A stretch of DNA of 64,000 bases from Paenibacillus massiliensis 2301065 = DSM 16942 (GTDB taxonomy: Bacteria; Bacillota; Bacilli; Paenibacillales; Paenibacillaceae): positions 124,001 to 188,000 of the forward strand of contig NZ_KB898190.1 of the NCBI RefSeq assembly GCF_000377505.1, read 5' to 3'. Under the pieces are notes generated by a model that saw only the letters and a program-made list of their open reading frames with translations, was not told the origin of the DNA and ran no database searches. The position numbers were made by a program, and so were the translations under genes. Shown here piece by piece: positions 1 through 8,620 of this stretch. The first letter of the stretch is position 1, and every line of letters starts with the position of its first letter.

Positions 1-827
1 GAGGAGAGCTCGGCATCCTGCCCAGTGATGATCGGCAAGGGCTTGGCACTGCTACCGTAGCCGACACCCTTCAATGAGGATATAATTCCGATACTAATTC
101 CATCATACGGTGACAGCACAGCGTCCACCCGTTCTGTCGAGTAGTAGGCGCTCAGCAGATTATCCATCCGGGATTGAGCCAGCGCACCATCCCAACGCAG
201 CGTGGCAATCTGGGCCATCGTGGTCTGTTGACTACGAACGACGAGCTTGCCCTCATCAATGTAGGGCTGCAGTACAGACATGGCCCCGTCAAAGAAGAAA
301 TAGGCGTTGTTATCGTCCGGAGACCCGCCAAACAACTCAATGTTGAACGGTCCTTTACCCTCCTTAAGTCCCAGGCGCTGCTCGATATACGAGGCCTGTT
401 GCACGCCTACCTTAAAATTGTCAAACGTTGCGTAGTAAGTCAGATAAGGTGTATTGCGAATCAGACGATCATAGGAAATCACCTGAATTCCCTGATCATG
501 TGCCTTCTGAATTACATCTGTCAGTGTGTTGCCGTCCACCGAAGCGATGACCATGACATCAACGCCCTTGGTAATCATGTTCTCGATCTGCGAAATTTGA
601 TTCTCAACGACATCCTCAGCGTATTGCAGGTCCGTCTTATAACCTTGCTCCTGAAAGAGACGGACCATATTCTCTCCATCAGCTACCCAGCGTGCAGAAG
701 ATTTGGTCGGCATAGATATGCCCACGTAGCCCTTCTCTCTGCTGCCCGGCCCGCTCTCTGCCAGATTGCAGGCGGATAGCAGCAGGGTCATGGCCAGCAG
801 CCACAGCATTACAGCTCCTTTGTTCAT
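1..827 (-). CDS. ChvE-like multiple-monosaccharide ABC transporter substrate-binding lipoprotein (3' part outside window)
   Basis: Extracytoplasmic sugar-binding protein that would deliver monosaccharides to an ABC importer encoded beyond the left edge. The ATG at 827 is preceded by AAAGGGG. The product opens with a lipoprotein signal ending LLLSACN, then the periplasmic-binding fold typical of Chv[69 protein letters not shown]. These match the Agrobacterium ChvE/GguAB class (glucose, galactose, arabinose, xylose) better than RbsB. About 275 residues are present and the C-terminus is missing. A cre-like box lies about 90 bp upstream, and the sugar-sensing three-gene system is encoded just upstream in the same direction, which suggests it is the sensor's target. 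The exact sugar is unknown. Confidence 0.9.
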   Translation of the reverse strand, partial: MNKGAVMLWLLAMTLLLSACNLAESGPGSREKGYVGISMPTKSSARWVADGENMVRLFQEQGYKTDLQYAEDVVENQISQIENMITKGVDVMVIASVDGNTLTDVIQKAHDQGIQVISYDRLIRNTPYLTYYATFDNFKVGVQQASYIEQRLGLKEGKGPFNIELFGGSPDDNNAYFFFDGAMSVLQPYIDEGKLVVRSQQTTMAQIATLRWDGALAQSRMDNLLSAYYSTERVDAVLSPYDGISIGIISSLKGVGYGSSAKPLPIITGQDAELS

Positions 828-916
828 CGCGAAGTCCCCTTTCCTATTGAATCGCCAACCCATTCGTTCCGAATTGTGCTTGCCGCTACTTGATGTCGGA
901 TGTTCAGTGGCACAAT

Positions 917-930
917 GGATAACGCTTTCA
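917..930 (-). promoter_or_regulatory. cre-like CcpA box upstream of the sugar-binding lipoprotein gene
   Basis: On the minus strand this reads TGAAAGCGTTATCC, which agrees with the cre consensus TGWAARCGYTWNCW at 13 of 14 positions. It lies about 90 bp before the ATG at 827, a position compatible with repression at the promoter. CcpA control of the sugar importer is inference. Confidence 0.6.
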
Positions 931-1090
931 AAATGTAATATCGGTACGTCACCTGCATGGATATGGTATCACTTGGGAATAAGCAGGGTCTTTATGATGA
1001 ATGAACCTTTTTTATAAAATTTTAACTTTTGTCTCCTTGGACTCGGCTTATCATCAAAATTAGTGCGCCGCTGCGTCTAACGCACAACAC

Positions 1091-1127
1091 AAAAAGACCT
1101 CACCTGTTCCAGGGAACGGATGAAGTC
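1091..1127 (-). terminator. intrinsic terminator after the sensor operon
   Basis: A 15-bp stem with G-U wobbles (1096-1127, loop CT) is followed on the minus strand by TTTTT. It lies between the response regulator gene and the ChvE-like gene, so these are probably separate transcripts. The other side of the stem is followed by ATTTTG, so it may act in both directions. Confidence 0.65.
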
Positions 1128-1140
1128 ATTTTGTTTCCAC

Positions 1141-1309
1141 TATACCTTGATTAGATCGGATCATATGAGAGTATAGAGCCGCTGCAAGCAGGGAGCCCTG
1201 TCGACCGCTATTAAGCTTGCCGTTCTTTCGAACGAAATAGAAAAGTGGATGAGCAGCAAGCTTAATGGCTGCCAATGTCGTTTCTCTAGGGGTTCCCCGC
1301 TTTGCGCTA
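1141..1309 (-). repeat. dispersed noncoding repeat, copy A
   Basis: Read on the minus strand, this stretch starts at the stop codon of the response regulator gene and matches the plus strand at 21558-21729 almost base for base through long blocks: AAAGCGGGGAA, CCCTAGAGAAACGACA, TTTCGTTCGAAAGAAC, GCAAGCTTAA, GGGCTCCCTGCTTGCAGCGG. It holds an inverted repeat TTAAGCTTGC/GCAAGCTTAA around a small TTTCG-TT-CGAAA hairpin. A third, shorter copy is at 8621-8712. No reading frame is conserved among the copies. Confidence 0.85.
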
Positions 1310-2608
1310 GGTAGCCGTACCCCCACCTCTGCGGTACTGGGCCGGAGAGACGCCCATAATCTTCTTGAATGCCGTGCTGAAATAATGCTGGCTGTCATAT
1401 CCAGTCTGCTCTGCGATCGCATGAATGGGCAGCAGGGTGGAATCCAGCAGCTGCACGGCCTTGCGAATTCGGGTACGCGTGACAAGTGTGACGAAGTTAT
1501 CGTTCAGCTCCTTCTTGAGCACACGACTGAGATACACGGGCGACACCTGCAGGCTGGCTGCCAGCGAATCCAGCGTAAGCTCGCGCTGGGCATAGCGCTC
1601 CCGGATGAGCTGACGTGCACGGCGGACCAAGGGAGACACCTGGGCCTCATACTGCAATTGCTCGCGGCAGTTCCGATACGCTGCTCGAAGTCCCTCCAGT
1701 CCATCTTCATTCTTCTCCAGGCAGCAATGTACAGCGATATTCAGGAAGCTGCCAATCTTCTGTTCAATCTCCGCTTCCAGACCTTCAGGCGCAAGCTGCC
1801 ACAGACACATACCAATCAGCCCTCCGCGCGTCTGGAACAACACATACGGGAGCTCCGTCAGCAGCTCCCCCATAATATTCTCGGCACCGAATCGAAGCAG
1901 CTGTCGTTCAGACTCCTGCATAATGCTCTGCGACTCCCCTCCTGGCCAGCGTACAAGTCCAATCTGTACCGGGAGATGGGGCGGCAGGCTCAGGAAGGCG
2001 AGCTGCTCCAGCACCTCGGGCTCTCCCATGCTCCCCTCGAGCCACTCCAGGCAGCTGCGACGCCGGAGCAAGGGAATATGTCGCTCCAATTGGATGGCCG
2101 TCTGCTCCACATAGGCGCTCCGTGCAAGCTCCTCATCCATTCGCTGTCGCAGATCGGATAGTGTCTCATATAATTGCCTGTCGTCTACTGGCTTGAGCAG
2201 ATAATCCTGTACACCGAGACGAACAGCCTCCTGGGCATAGGCGAATTCATCATGACCGGATATAATCAGACAGCGACAATCCGGACATTCCTCCTGTAAG
2301 CGACGGATCAGCTCAATCCCGTTCAGGAAAGGCATGTTCAAATCGACCAGCATAATATGAATATCCAGCTCTCGAGCAAGCTCCAGCGCTTCCTCACCGT
2401 CCTCTGCTTCACCGACTACGTCCATCCCTAGCTCAGACCATGGGATGGCCTCGCGTATGCCTTCACGAATAATAGGCTCATCATCAGCGATCAGCACTCT
2501 GTAGGAAGCAGTAGGTGGACTCATGCCTATGCTGCGGGCTTTTTCCAGCGGCCACATCATAGGTTCTCTACGACCATCTCCGTTTGTGTTAGTCACAACT
2601 TCGCTCAA
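1307..2608 (-). CDS. YesN-type AraC-family response regulator
   Basis: Cytoplasmic transcription factor of a two-component system. An N-terminal receiver domain (acidic pocket ADDEP, phospho-acceptor Asp in LVDLNMPF, Lys in LLKPVDD) is joined through a variable middle to a C-terminal double helix-turn-helix AraC domain (DSLAASLQVSPVYLSRVLKKEL; GYDSQHYFSTAFKKIMGVSPAQYR). The start is taken as TTG at 2608, with GAGGG eight bases upstream and a TTGA overlap with the kinase stop; an ATG at 2524, nearer the receiver domain, has no good ribosome binding site. It is co-transcribed with the kinase. The likely target is the ChvE-like transporter downstream, as for the YesN regulator of the XylFII-LytS system in clostridia (known family, target inferred). 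Confidence 0.9.
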   Translation of the reverse strand: MSEVVTNTNGDGRREPMMWPLEKARSIGMSPPTASYRVLIADDEPIIREGIREAIPWSELGMDVVGEAEDGEEALELARELDIHIMLVDLNMPFLNGIELIRRLQEECPDCRCLIISGHDEFAYAQEAVRLGVQDYLLKPVDDRQLYETLSDLRQRMDEELARSAYVEQTAIQLERHIPLLRRRSCLEWLEGSMGEPEVLEQLAFLSLPPHLPVQIGLVRWPGGESQSIMQESERQLLRFGAENIMGELLTELPYVLFQTRGGLIGMCLWQLAPEGLEAEIEQKIGSFLNIAVHCCLEKNEDGLEGLRAAYRNCREQLQYEAQVSPLVRRARQLIRERYAQRELTLDSLAASLQVSPVYLSRVLKKELNDNFVTLVTRTRIRKAVQLLDSTLLPIHAIAEQTGYDSQHYFSTAFKKIMGVSPAQYRRGGGTAT

Positions 2609-4863
2609 TCCAATCCCTCGCTTTCCGTCCGCTCAGCCTGAGGTGTTGGCATATCAGGCAAAAGTGGATGAATGATGGTTACACAGGTCCCTTCCCCTTC
2701 CACACTATCTACTGTGATTCCATATGTGTCACCGAACGACAGGCGCAGGCGAGCCTGCACATTCAGCATACCGTAGCTTCTTCCTGTCCAAGTGGGGTCC
2801 TGTCTTCGCTCGTACGTATCCAGCTTCTCCACAGGGGATGCCAGTAGCTCTCTGATTTCCTGCAAGCGCTGCGCTGACATGCCTGCCCCATTATCGCTCA
2901 CAGTGAGCCTGAGGCTGCCTGTATCTGCGGAGGCTTCAATGCGAATCAGGCCGGGTCCACGCCGGGCCTTGATCCCATGATAAATCGCATTTTCCACGAT
3001 GGGTTGAAGCAGCAGCTTCAGCAGGTACAATCGCGCAAGCTCTGGTGGCACGACCAGCTCATAGCGCAGCCGATCTCTGTATCTCATTTGTTGAATATGC
3101 AGGTAGCTGGAGATATGTTCGGTCTCCGCCTGCAGTGGAATATAATCATCGCCTTTACTGAGTCCGATGCGGAACAGACGCGAGAGTGCTCCTACCATGA
3201 CAGACACATCTGCAGCTCCCTGCTTACGTGCCATCCAGTGAATCGTATCCAGCGTATTATATAGAAAATGCGGCTTGATATGCTCTTGCAGACTGCGCAG
3301 CTCGGCTTCCCGTTTTTGACGTTCACGCACCTTGTTCAGCTGCATTAGCTGTTGAAGCTGCTCTACCATGCGGTTATAGCTCCTGCCGAGCATGCCCACC
3401 TCATCCGCTCGCTCCGTCCATTTCCCCTTGCCTAGATCTCCCTTCTCTGCTCTACGCATATAAGACATCAATTGCAGGATAGGCTGGGCAATCGACCGGG
3501 ATAACCATAAGGACGCCGTCAAGCCGAACAGACAGACGATGAACACAAAGCTGACAATATAAAATTGAATCTGGCGCACCTCCTGTACCGATTCATCGGC
3601 AGGAAATACACCTACCGTCTGCCAGCCCGTAAATGAAGAGGCCTGATACATGAACAGTATCTCCCTGCCTTCTGTCTCCCGAGTAAATATGCCTCCGCTC
3701 TCACCGCTATGGAACCATTCTGGAGGAATATGCTTGATAGGCGACAGCTCCGGCATATAGATGCTTCTCCCCTCTGCATCCGTCACCATGACGTAGCCGG
3801 ATTTGCCAAGGGTTATATTTCTCGCTGCCTGTGAGATGCTTCGTTGCTTGAGATCAATGAGGATAACACCCAGCACCTGGCCTGAGGCCGGATCTGTCAC
3901 CGAGCGAACGATTGACACCAGCTCATTGTTCTGATAGCGGGCATGGCTTGTCAGGTTACGCTGATCAGGCTGGCCCAGCACCGTGAAAATACCGGGGTTC
4001 TGCTTTGCCTTGACGTACCAATCCTCCAGCAGTAGACTGCGATCATATCTGGGATACATATCATTGCTAATATAATCTCCTTGCTGATTGACGAGTAGAA
4101 TGCCTGCAATCTCGGGATAGAGTGTCGTAAAGCCCTGCAGGTATTGCTTCATGCTGTACAGCTGATCCTGGCTCCGGGCCGATGATGCGCCCGTAGCCGA
4201 CAACGGAGCCTTCGGTAAGTGCTGCTGCCATGCTGGCTGCGATTCAGATTTCGGAGAATCTGAATCCGTCGCTGAAGCCGAGACTGATGATGGCGAGACG
4301 GCTGTTGAAGACAAGACTGATGATGACGATGAGAATGATGAAGATGGTGTGACCGCTGTTGAAGCTGAGACTGTTGCCAGCGCCGAAGCTATAGCTGATG
4401 AAACCCCAGACCCTGAGTCTGACGTGCCTGCTGTATGCGCGGACTGTCCGGTATAGCCATCTGCTGCCGTCTGTCCTGACATGAAGGCCATGACCTCTGG
4501 CTGGAAGCCGATCAGATAGGTCATGTTCTGTAGGTTCTCCATCTGACTGTCCAGTGCCTCATTCACCTTCCCGATCAGCTGTAGTGTATGGCTCTCCACC
4601 TGCCGCTCTACGATCCGTTCGACCGTCCAGTTCACCAGAGCTCCCAATCCAACCGATGGGACAATAGCGAATAACAGAAAGAGCAGGATCAACTGATAGC
4701 GCAGAGGCATATTCCGCAGCTGCATGTGGGTAAGAAGCTCTCGAAGTCGTGGATGCTGGTCATGGTCCTCTCGTATCTCAGCTGACTGTTGCTCGTGGCT
4801 GCCCCGTATCTCAGTCTGTAGCTGCTGACGTTGATGTTTATTTTGCATAAAAGTCATCCACAT
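2605..4863 (-). CDS. YesM-type sensor histidine kinase with a Ser-rich insert
   Basis: Membrane sensor kinase of 752 residues. A transmembrane helix (about 58-78), a large extracellular region, a second helix (about 433-455), HAMP (about 457-510), the His_kinase motif KPHFLYNTLD with phospho-acceptor His532, and a GHKL ATPase with N-box QPIVENAIYHG and DNGAGM are visible. Odd: residues about 139-233 of the extracellular part are an almost pure Ser/Ala/Thr/Val stretch before the usual sensor fold resumes (QYLQGFTTLYPEIAGILLV). The ATG at 4863 lacks a clear Shine-Dalgarno; an ATG at 4848 (GTGGATG upstream) is an alternative start. It overlaps the binding-protein gene upstream by 26 bp and the regulator downstream by 4 bp, so all three are translationally coupled. 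Confidence 0.92.
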   Translation of the reverse strand: MWMTFMQNKHQRQQLQTEIRGSHEQQSAEIREDHDQHPRLRELLTHMQLRNMPLRYQLILLFLLFAIVPSVGLGALVNWTVERIVERQVESHTLQLIGKVNEALDSQMENLQNMTYLIGFQPEVMAFMSGQTAADGYTGQSAHTAGTSDSGSGVSSAIASALATVSASTAVTPSSSFSSSSSVLSSTAVSPSSVSASATDSDSPKSESQPAWQQHLPKAPLSATGASSARSQDQLYSMKQYLQGFTTLYPEIAGILLVNQQGDYISNDMYPRYDRSLLLEDWYVKAKQNPGIFTVLGQPDQRNLTSHARYQNNELVSIVRSVTDPASGQVLGVILIDLKQRSISQAARNITLGKSGYVMVTDAEGRSIYMPELSPIKHIPPEWFHSGESGGIFTRETEGREILFMYQASSFTGWQTVGVFPADESVQEVRQIQFYIVSFVFIVCLFGLTASLWLSRSIAQPILQLMSYMRRAEKGDLGKGKWTERADEVGMLGRSYNRMVEQLQQLMQLNKVRERQKREAELRSLQEHIKPHFLYNTLDTIHWMARKQGAADVSVMVGALSRLFRIGLSKGDDYIPLQAETEHISSYLHIQQMRYRDRLRYELVVPPELARLYLLKLLLQPIVENAIYHGIKARRGPGLIRIEASADTGSLRLTVSDNGAGMSAQRLQEIRELLASPVEKLDTYERRQDPTWTGRSYGMLNVQARLRLSFGDTYGITVDSVEGEGTCVTIIHPLLPDMPTPQAERTESEGLD

Positions 4864-5854
4864 TCTGGCGGGTCACGAGTGATATCCCTGTGTCTACCGT
4901 TACAGGCAGTGGAGCCGTGGGAGCTGTCGGAGAAGGTGCCGGAACGGTCAGGCCGTGCTGCAAATGGAACAAATATTGAAGGGACCAGTACCCCATATTC
5001 CAGGTTCCTTGGGCTACTGTCGCCGAGATCGTCCCATCCTTGATCATGTCCAGCGTCGCTTTGTTTGTATCAAATGCAATAACCGTCAGCGATCTGTCAG
5101 CAGCAGCGTTCCGAACTGCCTCCCCTACCCCCGCTGCCCCAGTCGCTTCTGTCACAAAGATGCCCGTCAGTCGGGGATGCTCCGTCATCAATCGAAGAGC
5201 CTCGCTGTTCGATACCTTCGCATCACCTTCCCCATCCGCAACCTCGACGACCTGTATAGCAGGATATTGCGTTTGGATCTGCTGCATGAACCCGCGAGTC
5301 CGCTCCATATGATTTTGTTGACCAGGGAGTGTCAAGACGGCCACCTCTCCTGTACCATCCAGCCATTCAGCCATCTGGTCTGCTGCGGTGATACCGGCTT
5401 GATAATTGTCTGTTCCCAGAAAAGAATACGCCCGGCTGCCCGGTGCCCCGGCATCGAACAGTACGACAGGAATTCCAGCATCAATAGCTTTGTTGATCGC
5501 CGGAACGACAGAGGTCGGATCAATAGCCGAGATGGCGATCCCAGCCGGCTTGCGCGCTATGACTTGCTCAATCACCGTAGTCTGCTCCTGCACGTCATAA
5601 CGAGTGGCTCCGCGATATTCAGCCGTCACCCCGAGCGCATCGGCTGCATCCTCAAACCCTTTTAGCGCTCCCTTCCAATACTCCAGCCCAGACTGGAACG
5701 TTATCATGACATAGCTTTCCGTCAATGTTCCCTGCAGCGCATGCTCCTCCCAGGTTCCCTGTGTCCGGCTCGCATATTCGTATCGGAACACATAGAGCGC
5801 AAACAGGCCAATCAGCACCACATAGATCAGAAGTGTTTTTTTCACATCATCCAC
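4838..5854 (-). CDS. membrane-anchored periplasmic-binding-like sugar sensor (XylFII type)
   Basis: A short cytoplasmic start and one transmembrane helix (about residues 6-25, LLIYVVLIGLFALYVF) anchor a Peripla_BP_4 sugar-binding domain outside the cell: VMITFQSGLEYWKGALKGFEDAA, AISAIDPTSVVPAINKAIDAGIPVV, FLGTDNYQAG, FVTEATGAAG, AFDTNK. There is no lipobox. It is the first gene of a sensor operon with a YesM kinase and YesN regulator, the layout of the clostridial XylFII-LytS-YesN xylose sensor, so it probably binds the sugar and signals to the kinase rather than to a transporter (inference). The start is GTG at 5854 with only a weak AGGA; GTG at 5845 is possible. Confidence 0.85.
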   Translation of the reverse strand: MDDVKKTLLIYVVLIGLFALYVFRYEYASRTQGTWEEHALQGTLTESYVMITFQSGLEYWKGALKGFEDAADALGVTAEYRGATRYDVQEQTTVIEQVIARKPAGIAISAIDPTSVVPAINKAIDAGIPVVLFDAGAPGSRAYSFLGTDNYQAGITAADQMAEWLDGTGEVAVLTLPGQQNHMERTRGFMQQIQTQYPAIQVVEVADGEGDAKVSNSEALRLMTEHPRLTGIFVTEATGAAGVGEAVRNAAADRSLTVIAFDTNKATLDMIKDGTISATVAQGTWNMGYWSLQYLFHLQHGLTVPAPSPTAPTAPLPVTVDTGISLVTRQNVDDFYAK

Positions 5855-5894
5855 GTCCTAGATCAATAGTTATGTTCCATATTATATATGGAAT

Positions 5895-5908
5895 TGTAAA
5901 CGGTATCA
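5895..5908 (-). promoter_or_regulatory. cre-like box in the sensor operon promoter
   Basis: Minus-strand TGATACCGTTTACA matches the older cre consensus TGWNANCGNTNWCA at every position. It lies about 41 bp upstream of the first start codon of the sensor operon, next to a TATAAT-like hexamer (about 5881-5887 region), so CcpA binding would block transcription. Functional role is inferred. Confidence 0.55.
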
Positions 5909-5910
5909 CA

Positions 5911-5943
5911 ACAAAAAGAAACCGTTACCCCATAGTAACGGTT
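5911..5943 (-). terminator. intrinsic terminator after the proline dehydrogenase-like gene
   Basis: A perfect 9-bp inverted repeat AACCGTTAC/GTAACGGTT with a 6-base loop (5920-5943) is followed on the minus strand by TCTTTTTGTT. It sits between the proline dehydrogenase-like gene and the sensor operon promoter and fits a terminator for the former. Confidence 0.7.
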
Positions 5944-5978
5944 GATCCATCTGCATAGCTCGGAGCTGCTTTTATTTG

Positions 5979-6060
5979 GCTTTTCTTCGTGAGTTTTTTT
6001 TCCGGGACGGCTTTTCTTCGTGAGTTTTTATCCGTGAGCTTTTCTTAGTAAGCTTTTCTC
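5979..6060. repeat. degenerate T-rich tandem repeat
   Basis: Three to four degenerate copies of a unit like GCTTTTCTTCGTGAGTTTTT run head to tail (5979, 6010, 6038, 6052 approximately) in the 3' region of the proline dehydrogenase-like transcript. The following 60 bp are AT-rich and repeat TTGTACTTG. No gene is seen from 5855 to 6173. Confidence 0.6.
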
Positions 6061-6173
6061 GTTGTGCTTGTTTTGATTTATTTATTTAATTTACTTTTTC
6101 CAATTTGCTTATGGTGCTTGTTGTACTTGATATACTTGTTGTACTTGTTTGGTATTTTGCATTGTCTGCTTTT

Positions 6174-7166
6174 TTATCGGGTAGGCCATTCACCATAAGA
6201 TGCTATAACGTCTATCGGTTCCTCCTGAATCATGTGAATGACGGCGCGGTACAGATTGGGCGGGTACTCGGCAATGCGATGGCACAAATATAGATACCAC
6301 TCCTGTCCATAGGTCAGATAGATACGAACAGGATGTCCAGCGGCTTGGAGGCGAGCACTGAGCTCCGGTTGAATGCCGTACAGCATCTCGAACTCCACCC
6401 CCGGTCTGTCCAACAAGCCCTTCTGCAGGATTACTTCTATTAATGCTTCATCATGAGTTGCAATGGATACCTGATGGCCTTGAGTCACAACGTGGGTCAA
6501 CAGCTCCAGGTAACGCTCATTCAAAGCTTGTGACCGTGGAAGACAGAGTTCTTCATCCTCCTGATAAGCCCCCTTGACAATACGTACTCTGGCTTGAGCT
6601 GGAAGCTTCGCCGTGACATCCTCCCAGGTACGATGTAGATGAGCCTGTAGCGTGATGCCAATATTCAAGTGTAGGGCCACAGCCTGCTCATATACCTGTA
6701 AGATCCGGTCTGTCTTGGCGGATTCCTCCATGCTGATGAATAGCTCAATACCCAGCGGCTTGGCCTGAGTTGCCAACTGCAGCAAATATGCTAGCGCCAG
6801 CTCTGTATCCAGCAGCAGTCCGATATGCGACAGGTCAAAGGAAACACGGCCTGAACGCCTGGACGCCCCCAGTTCAGCTATGAGATGAGACAGCTCCTGC
6901 GCAGCTAGCTCGCATTCCTTCTCGCTTGTCGTATTTTCTCCAATATACTCAAGCGATACGGCGTAGCCAAGCTGCTCTAGTCTAGTTGCTGCAATCATGG
7001 CCTCATGACGCTGCTCGCCCGTGACATATTGCGCCGCCGCTCGACGCACCAGCCGATTCATCTGTTCATTTTGCTCCAGATAAGTCTTGATATCCTGACG
7101 ACGGGCAATAGATTTGAGTGCTTCTGCTAGCTGCTTATCTAGCTCTGTAAGTTGTAGTTGATTCAT
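6174..7166 (-). CDS. proline dehydrogenase (PutB/FadM-like)
   Basis: FAD-dependent oxidation of proline to pyrroline-5-carboxylate is the family reaction. The 330-residue product has the PRODH beta-alpha barrel signature: FDLSHIG, KGAYQE, SIATHDE, FEMLYGI, RIYLTYGQEWYLYL and a C-terminal HRIAEYPPN. In most family members the last motif is RR..ER..N, with two arginines that hold the substrate carboxylate; here the first is His, which may change substrate preference. The start ATG at 7166 has AAGGAG at good spacing; upstream in-frame codons add no family sequence. There is no P5C dehydrogenase next to it. It lies alone between an AraC regulator and the sensor operon. Confidence 0.85.
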   Translation of the reverse strand: MNQLQLTELDKQLAEALKSIARRQDIKTYLEQNEQMNRLVRRAAAQYVTGEQRHEAMIAATRLEQLGYAVSLEYIGENTTSEKECELAAQELSHLIAELGASRRSGRVSFDLSHIGLLLDTELALAYLLQLATQAKPLGIELFISMEESAKTDRILQVYEQAVALHLNIGITLQAHLHRTWEDVTAKLPAQARVRIVKGAYQEDEELCLPRSQALNERYLELLTHVVTQGHQVSIATHDEALIEVILQKGLLDRPGVEFEMLYGIQPELSARLQAAGHPVRIYLTYGQEWYLYLCHRIAEYPPNLYRAVIHMIQEEPIDVIASYGEWPTR

Positions 7167-7348
7167 TCTTCCAGCTCCTTTTCGTAAGACAGCTTTTCGA
7201 GACTGAGCCACTGCTACAAATGCCAATAATCTCAAGTGACTGTAACGCTTCATTAAGGGGCTGCAAGAATGCGGCACTGCATTGGCAAAAAAGTGGAGAC
7301 TCTGCGCGAAAAGCCTTCTGAGTATCCTTACTGTACAGGAGAGGGTGA

Positions 7349-7422
7349 CCAAAATATTGTACAAAATTGCTCCGATATATGGCGCCAAAATATTGCTTCA
7401 ATGATATGACTCCAGAATATTG
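7349..7422. repeat. three direct repeats CCARAATATTG upstream of the proline dehydrogenase-like gene
   Basis: CCAAAATATTG occurs at 7349-7359 and 7385-7395, and CCAGAATATTG at 7412-7422, spaced 36 and 27 bp. The last two copies are longer on the minus strand, GCAATATTYTGG followed by a shared CATAT. They lie about 185-255 bp upstream of the start codon at 7166 and could be regulator sites. The 385-bp gap 7167-7551 contains no gene. Confidence 0.5.
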
Positions 7423-7551
7423 CTCGATATGAATTTTTACGAGGTAAGAAGCATCTTGTCGACAGCAGAAGACGAATTGCATTGATGATATTTTCAATAT
7501 AGTCGATGATAATTTGAATCTAGATAGAGAAGCTTCTATTTCGATAAGTAC

Positions 7552-8361
7552 CTATACGGATAGACTGTACTGGCGCGGCGTGACTCCGACGATTCTGGTG
7601 AACATCCGTGTAAAGTGACTCTGGTCATAAAAGCCTGCCTCAATCGCTATATCCGATAGTGATCGACGTGCACGAGCCAGCTCGACTTTGGCAAAATTGA
7701 TGCGCAACACGTTCTGATAAGCATGAGGGGGCAAGTGGCTCCACTGCTTGAACAGACGAATGAGATGGAACCTGCTGATGCCCACCTGCTGCTCTAGCTC
7801 CTCCAAGGTAATTCGCTTCATAAAATGCTCGTTCAGATACTCATGAATCCGTGGAATGTATTGATGATCTCCCTTGCTGTGATGCGCGTGGCGCAGATCA
7901 TCCGGCTCCGCACCTGTAATGACTTGTAATAGGTCAATGAGGGCTGTCTCCGTCTCCAGTGGTCCCCTGTGCTCCCGCAGCGCAGTCATCACATGCTCGA
8001 TCAGGACAGCACACTTTTGATTTTTGGCATCTGCGAGCAAATACGGGATATGCACACGCTCCAGCTCCCGCGGCTCCAGCTGCTTTAGCCACTCTGGTTG
8101 AATGAAGAGCATACTGTATTGCCAGCCCAGCTCCGGCTCTGGCTGACAGGCATGCAGCATCTGCGGCGGGAAGCTAATGACTCTCCCGGCGTCCACATGT
8201 AGCAATTGACCATCACACCACGCGCGAGTACGTCCCTGATGGATCAGACCTATTGAATATTCCTCGTGAAAATGCTTATGGTAAGCCAGATCATCGGCAA
8301 GGCAATGCTTGGCCTCCAGAAACGGAGTCTCAGCATCCCGATAAAAGCTAACTCTGGACAT
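7552..8361 (-). CDS. AraC-family transcriptional regulator with cupin sensor domain
   Basis: DNA-binding regulator of 269 residues. The N-terminal AraC-binding cupin shows HKHFHEEYSIGLIHQG and GRVISFPPQMLHACQPEP; the C-terminal part has two helix-turn-helix motifs (ITLEELEQQVGISRFHLIRLFKQWSHLPPHAY and LSDIAIEAGFYDQSHFTRMFTRIVGVTPRQY). The start ATG at 8361 has AAAGGAGAG upstream; more upstream in-frame codons show no homology-like sequence. It stands upstream of the proline dehydrogenase-like gene in the same orientation with a 385-bp gap, so it may or may not control it. Amino acid or sugar ligand unknown. Confidence 0.85.
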   Translation of the reverse strand: MSRVSFYRDAETPFLEAKHCLADDLAYHKHFHEEYSIGLIHQGRTRAWCDGQLLHVDAGRVISFPPQMLHACQPEPELGWQYSMLFIQPEWLKQLEPRELERVHIPYLLADAKNQKCAVLIEHVMTALREHRGPLETETALIDLLQVITGAEPDDLRHAHHSKGDHQYIPRIHEYLNEHFMKRITLEELEQQVGISRFHLIRLFKQWSHLPPHAYQNVLRINFAKVELARARRSLSDIAIEAGFYDQSHFTRMFTRIVGVTPRQYSLSV

Positions 8362-8561
8362 GTTCTTCTCTCCTTTCCCTACTGTTCGTCTATGACTCAT
8401 GCGGCTAAATTCATATGCCATAGGCGTCGTGTAGACGTTAGGTGCACGTATGAATATAGGTGAGGCCATACATGTAGTTCCTGCTTGTATGGCCTCCATG
8501 TATGCTCAGTATGTAGCCAAGTACAGTGACGGTCAAGCTTCCTTCACCCCGGATACGACAA

Positions 8562-8607
8562 GAAGCCACCTGGCCATGAGCTTCGTCTCATGCATTCAGG
8601 TGACTTC
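8562..8607 (-). terminator. long hairpin downstream of the peptide-transport operon
   Basis: About 18 bp of stem (GAAGCCACCTGGCCATGAG against CTCATGCATTCAGGTGACTTC with a bulge) with loop CTTCGT. On the minus strand it is followed by TTGTCG, a poor U-tract, so it may be a terminator or an mRNA 3'-end stabiliser. Confidence 0.45.
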
Positions 8608-8620
8608 AATTTAGACAGGA

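Noticed and set aside
1141..1309. Considered as a MITE
   Set aside because: No terminal inverted repeats or target-site duplications could be identified; left as a dispersed repeat of unknown origin.
1126..1485. 119-codon minus-strand frame across the dispersed repeat and the 3' end of the regulator gene
   Set aside because: It runs out of frame through the AraC domain and into the noncoding repeat; nothing conserved in copies B and C.
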